From Tubulanus polymorphus (taxonomy: Eukaryota; Nemertea; Palaeonemertea; Tubulaniformes; Tubulanidae), in assembly GCF_964204645.1 (NCBI RefSeq), contig NC_134033.1, positions 8,220,231-8,284,230 on the forward strand: a DNA stretch of 64,000 nucleotides, written 5' to 3'. Shown here piece by piece: positions 21,859 to 33,639 of this stretch. The notes under the pieces are model-generated. The model made no database searches, was not told where the DNA came from, and saw only the letters and a program-made list of their open reading frames with translations. A program made the position numbers and the translations under genes. Position 1 is the stretch's first letter, and every line of letters starts with the position of its first letter.

Positions 21859-22875
21859 CTCGATTCAATTCCAAAACAACTACAGTAGCGGCAAATAACC
21901 ATCGCAATATTTGATTTTACGACAAACAACGTATAAATTTAATCACTGTGGTGTTGTTCATCACATGGAAAAGATAAGAGTTATTTTTCCCGGCGCGTAT
22001 TACAAAGTGAATCTATCTGCCAAGTGCGTAAGGGGCTGCTACCGCCTCATGAGTGCGCAGGAAGTGGACAGAGCATCTTAAAGTGAAAACTTGTCTTAGA
22101 ATACAGCCGAACCGATGGAATCTTACAATAAACTGTCAGTCAACTGATTGAAGATACAACATGGTTGTTCTCGGCGTACTTTAACAATGATATTCCTCCA
22201 ATAAACAACTCTGGTAAAATTGAATAAAATAATCCGTCTTTATTGGTTAAATCGTATCATAGTGGTAGCCTACCGTTTAACAATTAATGTTTCATGACAT
22301 CATGAAATGGTTTTAACCTTAACTAAGGCGTTCCCGCACGATCACATAACTTACTTGTACGGGCTTCAGTCACGAGTAGGCCTGCCGTACCACTGTTCTA
22401 GAATTACGTATTCTGACGCTGAGAATTAATCCCAAATAATCCCATGGCTACTGGTAGTTGGAATAACAGTGATATTCAAACACTATTATGATATTTATAA
22501 ATCGGAGGTACATAATTTTATGTTTTTCTATTCAGAAGAGGCTGTTCCCCATTCTTTACTGCCAATGTCAATGTGGACATATCACTACGCGATTGCTTAA
22601 CCCCCTCTCATCCACCAGATAACTAACGAGAAAATTGCCATAGAATAACTTTTTCGGCCAATAAATCAGAAAACTGGCGACGCTATCTTGTAGGGAATAA
22701 TTTAAACATTATTTTGAGTCATTTTCAGCTGTGTCTACTGTTTTATGAGAACAGAGTTACAATTTGAAGTTACTATGAAAATGAGAAGAGTCGGCGCTTT
22801 TTTTTCGACTAGGACTTTCGATCCATTTTATTAGCATTGGCATGACGTCATAGACATCAACCATTGCTAATAAAA

Positions 22876-23048
22876 ACCCACTTCGTCCAAATTAAAAGAC
22901 TATTAAAATCAAGAATTCATTTATTAAAAAAATCACACCTGACGATGTTCTCTAGGGTGAGATCGAAACGTGGTGTATTTTACATTTTAGATTTTTTTAA
23001 TAAATAAATTCTTGATTTCAAAATTCTTTTAATTTGGACATAGTGGGT
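22876..23048. mobile_element. Penelope-like terminal foldback with hammerhead-like core
   Basis: Two ~58-bp inverted arms (22876-22934, 22990-23048) flank a ~55-nt loop reading ACCTGACGATGTTCTC...GAGATCGAAACGTGG. CUGANGA and GAAAC with a short helix between them match the hammerhead core reported in Penelope-like retroelements. No Penelope ORF is present, so it would be a truncated end. Confidence 0.5.
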
Positions 23049-23182
23049 GTTTATCTCACTTTATCACTATTTCTCCAATTTGTTAAGATCCACGCCTCCC
23101 TTGTCATGGTTCCCACAAAAAAGTTTTGTCGGGTCAGGTATAGTTTTTGAATTTGGTTGATTCCCTTTGCATGTTCAACATT

Positions 23183-24417
23183 AACTAGGGGTCGAGGGAC
23201 ACCATGCCCACTTGGGAAGTGGTTCCAAATGCTCAACAATCTAACAATTTCAATATTCAACGCCCCCTGGTGACCATATACAAAAACCAATGACCTTGAA
23301 ACTGACCACAATCATAGAACATGTCAGCAGCTACGATTTTGTAATTGATTGTGATAACAAAATATGCCTCGTTACCAATCTAATATGTAAATAATAAGTT
23401 ATTCTAGTATTCAACGCCCCCTGGTGACCATATTCAAAACCAAATGACCTTGAAACTCACCACAATCATAGAACATGTCGCGAACTATAACTTTGTAATT
23501 GATCATGGTAACAAAATATGCCTAGGTACCAATATAATAAGGAAATACTAACTTATTCTACTATTCAACGCCCCCTGGTGACCATATAGAATAACTAATG
23601 GCCTTAAAACTTGCCACAATCATAGACGATGTCATGAGCTACAACTTTGCAATTGATTGTGGTTACAAAATATGCCTTGATACGAATAAAATATAGAAAT
23701 ACTAAGATATTGTATTATTCAACGCCCCCTGGTGGCCATATACAAAAACTAATGACCTTGAAACTCACCACAATCATAGAACACGCTATGAGCTAAAAGT
23801 TACTAATTGATTGTGGTAACAAAATACACTTAGGTATCAATATAATGTGGAAAAACTTTTTCCCACCTACGAATGTGTACTGATGACACCAAGATGGCCG
23901 CCAATTGCGTCATAATTGGCGGACCAAAAATACCTGTCTCAGGTATGAAACATCTCGCTGCAAAGAATACCCATCACAAATTGCAATGAGAAATGGCAAA
24001 CAGGTAGGGAGCTACAGGACTCAGAATTCAGGCCAAAATTGACATTTTTGGGCACTAAAAAAGGTCATAGGACGGTCATCTTCAGTCCGATCGACCCAAT
24101 TTTTGTTATGCTGATGGGCCCTGGGGGGATTCACATACATCCGAAAGATCAAGGTAATTGATCAAAGCATCTTCAAAATTTCCCTCAAAAAGTTAAAAAA
24201 TGTGTAAAAAGTGTTGACTTTGGCGAACAACAATGGCTGCCAGTCGGCCATCTTGATTCTGACAGGGCCAGTTTTTTGGCTGAAGATGTGTCTAGGGTAG
24301 ATACATGTGTAACCCAAATATCAAGACATTACATTGAAGCGTCTTCAAAATTTCCCAAAATAACTGGATTCCGTCTATGGACGGACGACGGACAAAAAGT
24401 GAACGCAATAGCCCTAA
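23183..24417 (+). mobile_element. Pearl/HINE-like element, copy 3
   Basis: Left end AACTAGGGGTCGAGGGACACC; four modules at 23261, 23415, 23569 and 23723 (period exactly 154); right segment complete to the ACGG tract. The 3' hairpin is precisely missing: GCAATAGCC joins CTAAAAA. Confidence 0.8.
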
Positions 24418-24677
24418 AAATTGATATTTTGACCTTTGTAAAGGTTGAGAAAAGTTTTGCTTTGTTATCATAACCTATGCATGTAGAAGTTGCAGTAATG
24501 ACTTTTACTATATACTCATTATATCACTATTTCATTTAGGGCGTTATTGAATATAGCTATCACCTATTTTCAATTGATCATGATGAGTGAAGTATAGGCC
24601 ATTTTGGAAATCTCATTATGGATTTTTTAAGTACCCGATGTCCACTACGTGCCAATTAATTATGGTCACACTTCATT

Positions 24678-25297
24678 TATGAGCATGGATTGATTCTCTG
24701 AAAATGGGCAAACATGGAATCTTACCAACTTGTCTTGTGTAAAAGAATGATCAAGCAAGCCGTTATTGTTTAAAACACAAATACGAAAATTTTAATCTGT
24801 GTTGAAATACCAGTGATGACATTTTTTATGATTACTATCGAGTACCGATAGACCATGATTGTATGCCTATCCACTCCAAGAGGCATACCGGTACCAGTAT
24901 ACTATAATAATAAGATGAAATTTTACATTGAGTGACCTATATGAGTGAACTACAGTATGTGTTTAAAGTAAAAGTAATCGTCAGATTATCTGAGGTAAAC
25001 GAAGAAAATACCGATGTGAGCCAATGAAATATGGCCGAACTAAACGATAATCTGATGTAAGTGACTTCAAGATGGATTTTTATTTGAAAATGAAAATGGA
25101 AGAATTTTCCACCGGGGCAGCTGATAATCTCGAGTAATCATGTCTGAAGTAAGCAGAGTCTACACTTCCCCACTCTAATATATCTCATAATTCCACAAAA
25201 ATAATGATAAGTTACTTATATTATGGAAACTTTCTCATCTTCAGTGGCTTCAACAATGTGATTTGATTTTAATTAGGTTTGTGAAACCGGCTTTCCC
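24678..25297. repeat. 620-bp segment, source-type copy of a local duplication
   Basis: Near-identical in sequence and orientation to 31489-32106, differing by a few substitutions and small indels. Here it is single copy in unduplicated context. Confidence 0.8.
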
Positions 25298-25687
25298 TCA
25301 TGGTTTCTAAACGTCCAAGCAATGTTAACAAGAAAATTAACTTTAATATATCATTTGACGTCTGTTAAAAAAAATATAGAATTTTTTGGATAAGCTTATG
25401 TGGGATTGCAAATTTGAAATCGAAGTTTTAAGAAATTTGGGGATCTATGAGATTTGGCGATTGAGTAGGTGATACAGGGATCCGACTGTAAATAGTGGTT
25501 TAATTTTTTTATTGAAAATTGTCAATAATGGGTTATCTACATTTGAATATATATTACGAATTATAGGTCGGGATATTTTCATTCAGTTTTCATATAATAA
25601 GGCAAATAGAAATCTTACCACATTTGATAAGGAAATTTTACGACAGACATAACATAACTGCTTGTATACTTCATATGCAAATACGCT

Positions 25688-25803
25688 CCTGTTTATTCTC
25701 CCTCAGTGGAGTCTCAGCCTCGAACCCTTTGGTTTCATAAACTCCTACGACGTGCAGTCGCGCGGTGCCATCGGGTTCGAGTCCCAGCTGAGGGAGAATA
25801 TGT
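25688..25803. repeat. tRNA-like foldback
   Basis: ATTCTCCCTCAG...GAGTCTC and GGGTTCGAGTCCCAGCTGAGGGAGAAT are inverted arms. The right arm carries a box-B-like GGTTCGAGTCC. Same motif family as the foldback at 36259-36606. Confidence 0.5.
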
Positions 25804-25915
25804 TCATTGAACACTTGGCCGTTTAATATTAAATGTCTTTCTTCAATGTTTTGTTCTGTCAATTTATTGCATGTCTTAACCTATGTATAAATGTTATATA
25901 CGGCGCAATATATAA

Positions 25916-25942
25916 CTTCAAGTTCAAGTTCAAGTTCAAGCT
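25916..25942. repeat. (TTCAAG)n microsatellite
   Basis: cttcaagttcaagttcaagttcaag, possibly the tail of a non-LTR element. Confidence 0.6.
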
Positions 25943-26463
25943 TGTTACATTGTCACCTGATACTCATGCCATCAGAGGACGCGGAGCCGTACATGGCAGC
26001 TTTGCTATTATAAATTGCTAATCGCGATCGTTCTCATGAAACCTGCATACCCCTAATAGCGAACATATTTTCTTAAACATTTGAATATTGAAATTGTATG
26101 TTTACAAATTTTTATATTGACCGCTTGTAGCCGCCGATAAAATTCACGCCGGCCCTACACAGATCGTAGATAGCTTCGTCATTCCACCAGCATCCCCATG
26201 TCAGGGTCCCACTTTTATATCAGACTTCTGCATTGTGTATACATCCGCCATTTTGTCCGAATAATCCAATTTACTTATCATTTCTATTTATGCCTGCTGC
26301 TTCTGATATAATCATACATCCATTACTATTGCAATACATCTTCTCATGATATTCAATGCAATATAATACTTCGACATTCAAATAGGGCTCATTATATAAT
26401 CACAGGAAGACATTCTACATCTTTGTTAATAACATTTTGCCAAATAGCTTGTATGTGTACACA

Positions 26464-26892
26464 TAAGCTGCATTCACACTAGGATTACAGTATGGTACTA
26501 AGCTTTCACACTAGGAAATTATTCGAGGCCTATTCGCGGCTTATTCAGTTCCATACTGAAGTATGTGGCTTATTAAGTGCGGAATGCGATTCCGTGCCGA
26601 AAACCCGATTTCAGTATGGCACCGAGCTGGCCGCGTATTTTCTGTAGTGTGGACGCAAATTCGGCGTTTAGCTTGCCGCGTATTTTCATCCTCATAGTAC
26701 AAAACACTAAATAATAATTACACTCCCCTCTATTGGCACACTGGGTGACTACTATACTGGGCTTACTAAGTGCTGAATTGCCAACTCGTAGGGCGAACGT
26801 AACTGGCTGCGCAAGCGGCGTATTTTGCTGAATTCAGCACCAGCGAAGTAAGGTACTTCATAAGCGCCGAATCTAGTGTGTACGCGGCTATA
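26464..26892. mobile_element. TA-flanked MITE, family M1, copy 1
   Basis: Ends AGCTGCATTCACACTAGG / CTAGTGTGTACGCGGCTATAG are imperfect inverted repeats next to TA dinucleotides. The interior is shared with 28202-28591, including repeated gcgccgaat and gccgcgtatttt motifs. Non-coding. Confidence 0.65.
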
Positions 26893-27130
26893 GACCCGTG
26901 ACGTTTTGCACATCGATTTACTGATGTGATTTGTAAAATGATGCTGAATGGTTAACATTGTTTAGGTTTCAAAATGGTTACATTTTATTAGGCGTCAAAA
27001 AACCATCATAAAGGTAACTAGTAAATATAAATGAAAACTATAAATGACACTTCCATTCAAATGAAAATTCAAAAGGATTCAATAACAATTTTCAATACAT
27101 TCATGTCATCCAATATTGAGAATAAATTAC

Positions 27131-27395
27131 CTGGCAATCCAGGCTTTCCACGTCGGCCTGACACACCAAGGTAACCTTTGATACCCTTCTCGCCCTTTGG
27201 TAACGTGATATCCTCAGGAGGTAATCCGGGGAGACCCGGCTCTCCTTGTACACCTTTATCTCCAATTGCACCCTTCATAGTAAGACCTGGTAAACCTGGT
27301 TCTCCACGTGGCCCACGTTGACCTTTAGAACCAGAGCTTGCTCTACCTTGTGATTCACCCTTCATTCCTTTCAAGCCGTCTTGACCATTCATTCC
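27131..27395 (-). CDS. Collagen IV exon, helix with three interruptions
   Basis: Acceptor ttgatttaag, donor gtaatt; 265 nt, phase 0 to 1. Starts GMNGQDGLKG. Gly-X-Y is broken at GESQGRASSG, GLTMKG and GLPPEDITLPKG, making it the most interrupted exon. Ends GRRGKPGLP plus a split Gly. Confidence 0.92.
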
Positions 27396-27745
27396 CTTAA
27401 ATCAAGTTACAATGAGCAATCAAGTTTACAAGTTTGTGAAATGATGGATAATTGGATACGGATAACTCTTGACAATGAGGAATCACTGTCTCCCATTGCC
27501 GCAGATGAGCAATTTTTCCGTTTGACATCGAGCCAATCGGGCAGTTGCTCGCGAATTGCTTGAAAACATTTGCCGTGTGGGCTAGGCTTAAGTTTGACTT
27601 GAAGAGTTAAAATAAGTTCCGATGTTTCTAACTCAAGAATCAAATTTTTAAAGAGAACTATGGAACTTGGTCCAGAATTAAACCATTATGAAAGTTGGTG
27701 AACAAAAGGTTTAATACAGATGTCCCGCATTTAAAGAAAACTTAC

Positions 27746-27879
27746 TGGAACTCCGAGAACTCCCATTTCTCCTTTATCACCAGGGCGTCCTTGTAGACCA
27801 CGAAGGCCTTGATCTCCTTTCATTCCTTTCGGACCCCGGAGTCCTGGATAACCTTTCTCACCCATTAAACCATCAAGAC
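27746..27879 (-). CDS. Collagen IV exon, helix
   Basis: Acceptor gttttctgtag, donor gtaagt; 134 nt, phase 1 to 0. [13 protein letters not shown]... ending GEMGVLGVP, unbroken. Confidence 0.93.
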
Positions 27880-28006
27880 CTACAGAAAACACCCATCTCA
27901 CAATATCATTTGGTGACCACAAACCACAAATTCTTCAGGTGAGAGTTCAACAGAATATGGCAAATTCTCTCACAAATTCTACATATTGTCAATTATACCT
28001 ACCATA

Positions 28007-29182
28007 TTTTCTGGTGTATAAGTTTTTGAGACCAAAAATCGTGTCCCAAAAATGTAGGTCGACTTATACACTGGCTACACTTTTGATATTGTTTTAAACT
28101 GACGATGTTTATTAGAGTTCAAGGTCGCCATGATGAAATGGAATATCAATTTATGTTAGGCTACATATACCAGTTACAAAGAATTTAGGATTTTGGTAAA
28201 ATAAGCTGCGTTCACACTAGGATTTCAGTACGGTACTAAGCGCTCACCCTAGGAAATTATTTGAGGTCTATTCGCGGCTTATCAATCGAATTCCGTGCCG
28301 AAAACCCGATCTCAGTACAGCACTGATCTGGCTGCGTATTTTCTGTAGTGTGAATGCAGATTCGGCGCTTAGCTAGCCGCGTATTCAGATTCTCGTAGTA
28401 CAAAACACTCAGCACTAATTACACTCCCTCTATTGGCACACTGGGTGACTACTATACTGGGTTTACTAAGTGCCGAATCGCGACTCGTAGTGTGAACATA
28501 AATAACTGCATAAGCGCCGTATTTTGGTGAATTCAGCACCAGCGAAGTATGGTACTTCGTAAGCGCCGAATCTAGTGTGAACGCGGCTATAGTTTCTTAT
28601 ACTTTGGGAATGTTTCAAAATTAACTCATGTTAAAAATCAAAAGAGAAAGAAAGTGTATTCATTATACAGTATTTATATAAGCCGCGCTGTGGAAGTGTG
28701 CCAATAATCAATACACAGCAATCATACTAAAGTCTATTTTTGTCTGACATCAATTTTTTGGGGATATTTCTCTGAAAAACTATGGTTCGTAGACATAGAA
28801 ACACAGGAAGCATATTGTTTGAATTTCAAAAATGGTTGATCTTTTCTTACTAAGGACCAAATTGAGGTATGTGATCAAAATATTAAGCGAAATATCCCAA
28901 AATGATTGATGTCAGATGAAAATAAATAGACATTAGACACTATGACACATGGATACAAATAATGAGCACTAATCCAGTAATTTGATATTAGAAACAACAG
29001 ATTCCAATGATTAATTGCAAATCGTGGTAAAGACTCTCACCGTTTTCTAAGTGACTAATGTACACACACGAAGAAGCGACTAGACATATACACCCACTAT
29101 AGCAAGTACAATTTTTTGAACTGAAAATTTGACCTTGACTTTTACACTGGGTTGACTTGTACAACCGAAAATATGGTATGTC
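28007..29182. mobile_element. Inverted-repeat DNA element containing nested MITE M1
   Basis: taccatattttctggtgtataag near 28007 pairs with cttgtacaaccgaaaatatggta near 29160-29180. Inside are a second inverted pair (tttgtctgacatcaat / attgatgtcagatgaaa, 28738-28765 and 28895-28925) and the M1 MITE at 28202. No transposase ORF. Confidence 0.5.
28202..28591. mobile_element. TA-flanked MITE, family M1, copy 2
   Basis: AGCTGCGTTCACACTAGG / CTAGTGTGAACGCGGCTATAG ends with TA at both sides; aligned along its length with copy 1. Confidence 0.65.
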
Positions 29183-29827
29183 TCCCGGCAAAAAGTAGAC
29201 AGTAGCGATCTTGAATCTCTTATTAGCACCCTGCTGATATGGACAATGATCAATGACACAGTTTTATCTCATACCCATCCAACTGAAGTTTTGAAATGTT
29301 CCCTTTGGATTTGCAGGCTCCAGTTCACCATCAAGAAATTCAAGATGGCTTCCACTTACAATAGGTGTAGACATCTTCCCAACTCATGCAAAAAATTTCA
29401 AGAAAATTGGATTGAGATTTGCTTGCAGCCCATGGTGTGAAAATTCTAGATGACTACTATTTCATATACGGTACATATATACATTTAAAATTTGAGGCTG
29501 TATTGCGCTACCAAGTCGTAGGAGAGGGCACACACTGAAACAAAATGCTTCTACCCCCACCCCATCCCAATTTGACTCAGAAGTCAAAATAATCAAAAAT
29601 GAACAAATTTTGATTCTTGGGAGAAACGCTGCAACCTTGTTCGTCAGACCTGGGTTATCTGGATCTGGAACGCTGACAGTGACGGGTAGGCAGGTGGCTA
29701 TAATTTGATCTTTGAGTTGAAATATTGAAAATAAACTAAATTTGAATTATGAAACTGTTTTCTGATCTCTAGATTTCATATTGTCCTCCACTGTGAATAT
29801 TACCCCAGATTCCCTTGTCTTTTTTAC

Positions 29828-30013
29828 CTTGAATTCCGTCTGCGCCTGGATCGCCTTTACTTCCTTTTTCTCCGATTCGCGCCCATCCAGGGTCACCAGG
29901 GACTCCTTTCAAACCATTACGTCCATTAATGCCCGGAGTACCTGGTTGTCCTTTCAATCCAGGCATACCAGGCATGCCATTCTGACCAGATTCGCCATGC
30001 ACACCTTTTGGAC
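29828..30013 (-). CDS. Collagen IV exon, helix
   Basis: Acceptor attcatag, donor gtaaaa; 186 nt, phase 1 to 1. GPKGVHGESGQNG..., with a break at GDPGWARIGEKG. Ends GADGIQ plus a split Gly codon. Confidence 0.92.
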
Positions 30014-30201
30014 CTATGAATGTAGTTATATATATGACAGTTATGTGGTCAATCAATTTCATTTGTTTTCGAATTTGTCATCTTAGTTATAGGGTTCTGC
30101 AATGACAGGTTGTCACTTGAAGGGTTATCTTTGAATGGAAGGGCTACCATAAATATCAGATTGGTTGGGACCAACATTGCTGTATTTAGATGAAAACAAA
30201 C

Positions 30202-30562
30202 CTGATCCCAAAGATAATCCTGGTAGTCCAGACAATCCTTTGACTCCTTTTGTGCCTTTCGGGCCATCGATGCCAGGTTCTCCATCTTTACCAGAGAGTC
30301 CTACATCACCAACATCGCCTTTTCCACCATCTATACCAGGTAAACCAGGTACACCTTGTTCTCCGGGTAAACCATCCAAACCATTGTGTCCACGCAGGCC
30401 GCGGTCACCGATTGTGCCTTTAGGACCGACTTCACCGTCCAGTCCGCGCAATCCATCATTGCCTTTTTCACCTCGTTTGCCTTTTAAACCCGGACTGCCC
30501 CGACGACCAGGTAATGGTGGCCGGCCTTGACGACCTTTTAATCCTCGAGGCCCTGATTCACC
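30202..30562 (-). CDS. Collagen IV exon, helix (largest, 361 nt)
   Basis: Acceptor tttttaaag, donor gtttgt (weak at +3); phase 0 to 1. Begins GESGPRGLKG, has one break at GRPPLPGRRG, then a long regular stretch, ending GLSLGS plus a split Gly. The proline-rich reading on the opposite strand is only its mirror. Confidence 0.93.
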
Positions 30563-30922
30563 CTTTAAAAAGACAATTATTCAAAATCATATATACACTT
30601 AAGCCAAAACCTTTCAAATACCGGCGCATACAACTGTTCGAGATACTTATACAGGTAACAATCTTCTGTTCGCACCCACTACTACTCTGATATTCATCAC
30701 AATTGACCTGACTTAAAAGGACTATTTTAATTGATATGAACTAACTTGAGGCATCAGAAATGTCATCTGTTATTTCAAGCACATTTTCAAAAAATAATTG
30801 AAACAAACTTGACACATAGCATGAAATATGACACTAGTATAGTAAAGTCTGAAGGGGTGGTTCCATCTTACAGATCAATACCTGGATAAATCATGAACAT
30901 AAATTAATTAAAAGTTTCTTAC

Positions 30923-31056
30923 CACTTCTCCCTTTGGCCCAAAAGGCCCTCTTGTTCCAACTGACCCCTGCATTCCTTTGAGACCGGGTAGACCATGTAT
31001 TCCATCGACTCCTACAGGCCCAGGATTGCCAGCCATTCCCTTCCCACCATCAACAC
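30923..31056 (-). CDS. Collagen IV exon, helix
   Basis: Acceptor tatattatag, donor gtaaga; 134 nt, phase 1 to 0. GVDGGKGMAGNPG... ending GPKGEV. Same length and phases as the exon at 27746-27879. Confidence 0.93.
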
Positions 31057-31226
31057 CTATAATATAATTATTGATAGTGTTGTAAAGGGCAATTTGGTAA
31101 ATGAAGATGCAAGAGTTATACATGAATAAGAAATGAGACAATTTGGAATTTATTACAGTTGACACTGTTAATATGGATCAGTTCAGTCTGGATTATGATC
31201 AAATCCAGGTGTCTGATTCTAATGAA

Positions 31227-32470
31227 ATCTGCATTGTTACCACAACCAGGGGTCCTGGGACACCATAACCACTTGAAAAGTGGTTTCAAATGCTCAACAA
31301 TCTAACAATTTCAATCTTCAACGCCCTGGTGACCATATGCAAAAACCACTGACCTTGAAACTCAACACAATCAAAGAACATGTCAGCAGTTACAATTTTG
31401 CAATTGATTGTGATAACAATATATGCCTCGGTCCCAATATAATAAGGAAATACTAAGTTATTCTACTATTCAACGCCCCTGGTGACCATATGAGCATGGA
31501 TTGATTCTCTGAAAATGGGCAAACATGGAATCTTACCAACTTGTCTTGTGTAAAAGAATGATCAAGCAAGCCGTTATTGTTTAAAACACAGATACGAAAA
31601 TTTTAATCTGTGTTGAAATACCAGTGATGACATTTTTTATGATTACTATCGAGTACCGATAGACCATGATTGTATGCCTATCCACTCCAAGAGGCATACC
31701 GGTACCAGTATACTATAATAATAAGATGAAATTTTACATTGAGTGACCTATATGAGTGAACTACAGTATGTGTTTAAAGTAATCGTCAGAATATCTGAGG
31801 TAAACGAAGAAAATACCGATGTGAGCGAATAAAATATGGCCGAACTAAACGATAATCTGATGTAAGCGACTTCAAGATGGATTTTTATTTGAAAATGAAA
31901 ATGGAAGAATTTTCCACCGGGGCAGCTGATAATCTTGAGTAATCATGTCTGAAGTAAGCAGAGTCTACACTTCCCCACTCTAATATATCTCATATTTCCA
32001 CAAATCAAAATAATGATAAGTTACTTATATTATGGAAACTTACTCATTTTCAGTGGCTTCAACAATGTGATTTGATTTTAATTAGCTTTTTGAAACCGGC
32101 TTTCCCATCTGCATTGTTACCACAACCAGGGGTCCTGGGACACCATAACCACTTGAAAAGTGGTTTCAAATGCTCAACAATCTAACAATTTCAATCTTCA
32201 ACGCCCTGGTGACCATATGCAAAAACCACTGACCTTGAAACTCACCACAATCAAAGAACATGTCAGCAGCTACAATTTTGCAATGGATTGTGATAACAAT
32301 ATATGCCTTGGTCCCAATATAATAAGGAAATACTAAGTTATTCTACTATTCAATGCCCCCTGGTGACCATATGCAAAACCCAATGACCCTGAAACCACAA
32401 TTATAGAACATGTCATGAGCTACAATTTTGCAATTGACTTGGTATCAAAATATGCCTACGGTACAGACTG
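31227..32470. repeat. Pearl-like copy 4 with X-Y-X composite duplication
   Basis: 31227-31488 (left end of a pearl-like element plus one module) is directly repeated at 32107-32370. Between the repeats lies 31489-32106, a copy of 24678-25297. The second repeat runs on into another module to about 32470. Confidence 0.8.
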
Positions 32471-33635
32471 GAAGTAACATAACTCATAACGGTCTGGCGT
32501 TCATCGGAGATCTTTGCATTTTCGTTTTTTGTTTTCGATAAAACGAAATAGAAACGCAATCAAACTAGTTACTACCATGGTTCAAATTCAACGCCTCTAG
32601 CGTGCACACATAGAATGCACATACGTATAAATAGCAGCTCCCATCTTTTTGAGTGCAACTTCTTGTATTTGGATGACTACATGGTAAAATACATGCAGTA
32701 ACATTTTAAACGCCTAATAGGAGCATTCGAAGTTTCATTGCACCCATAAGCGTGCAGCGAAATGCATAACTCTAAAATGGATATTTGTCCCTAATGCTGG
32801 GATGAAAACAGAGGCGTTTAAAAAACGCGGACAAATTAGAAATATAAAGGTCAAATGGCCCTGTGGCTCACCATTAAATCATTGAATGCATATATTGTCA
32901 AAAATATCATACTAAATATAAATCAATTTGGATTGATGATGTATGAGGCTGACAATATATGCGCCTGAGGATGTGTGAGAGTGCTGTACTATCATTGCCG
33001 AGTCACTGTGCTATATATAGTCTCGCTCAGGTGATTGCTAACACGCGCAGCCATATACTGTAACCTATATTCAAACACACACGGCTGACTGCTGACGCGC
33101 GTATATACAAATGTACTAGCGACGCAGTATTAGATTGACCGCAATTTCACAAGTCAGAATCCATCCATCCACAAAATGTCAAAAAATACAAACATATACA
33201 GACTTTTTTTTTCTAGAAATCAAAACGAATACCGGCTATGATTTTTTTCTTAAATATACAAATAAATACCAACTTGGAAGACCAATGCCATTGGTATCGT
33301 CGTACTTGCTAGTTCAGATACTGAATTAAATAGCCTACTCACTTATATTAGTGACAACGAACAAATTATAAGCAAACGTACGATACCCAGTCGAACGTCG
33401 GTCGAATAAAATGCTCGCCATTTTGTTTTGGGTTTCACATTAGGCTTTCCCAATGGCTTTCCAAATTACATCAGAAACGCCGAAATCCCAGGAATTTCCC
33501 GTCTATCCCACAGACAGCCAATCACATTCATTGTAGCTCAGGTTACAAGGTCAACTCAAATAAATAGAAGCAAGGAAATTTAGGGGGTTTATAAAGTGAG
33601 GGACTGTAGGTCGAAAAGTACATTGAGATCAGTCG
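32471..33635. other. Intron, no gene recognised
   Basis: AT-rich. 32960-33125 is a diverged inverted copy of about 37140-37275 (shared tgtgagagtgctgt, gcgtatatacaaatgtact-type strings), probably an old element. No ORF of note. Confidence 0.4.
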
Positions 33636-33639
33636 AACT

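Noticed and set aside
23183-24417. Repeated units with spacing that could suggest a CRISPR-like array
   Set aside because: Units are ~154 bp, with no repeat/spacer alternation, in an animal intron; they are modules of a mobile element.
30165-30530. Proline-rich open frame on the plus strand (PSSPRNPSLP-like)
   Set aside because: It is the antisense reading of the Gly-X-Y exon at 30202-30562; the same applies to 29781-30086, 49173-49589 and 51990-52220.
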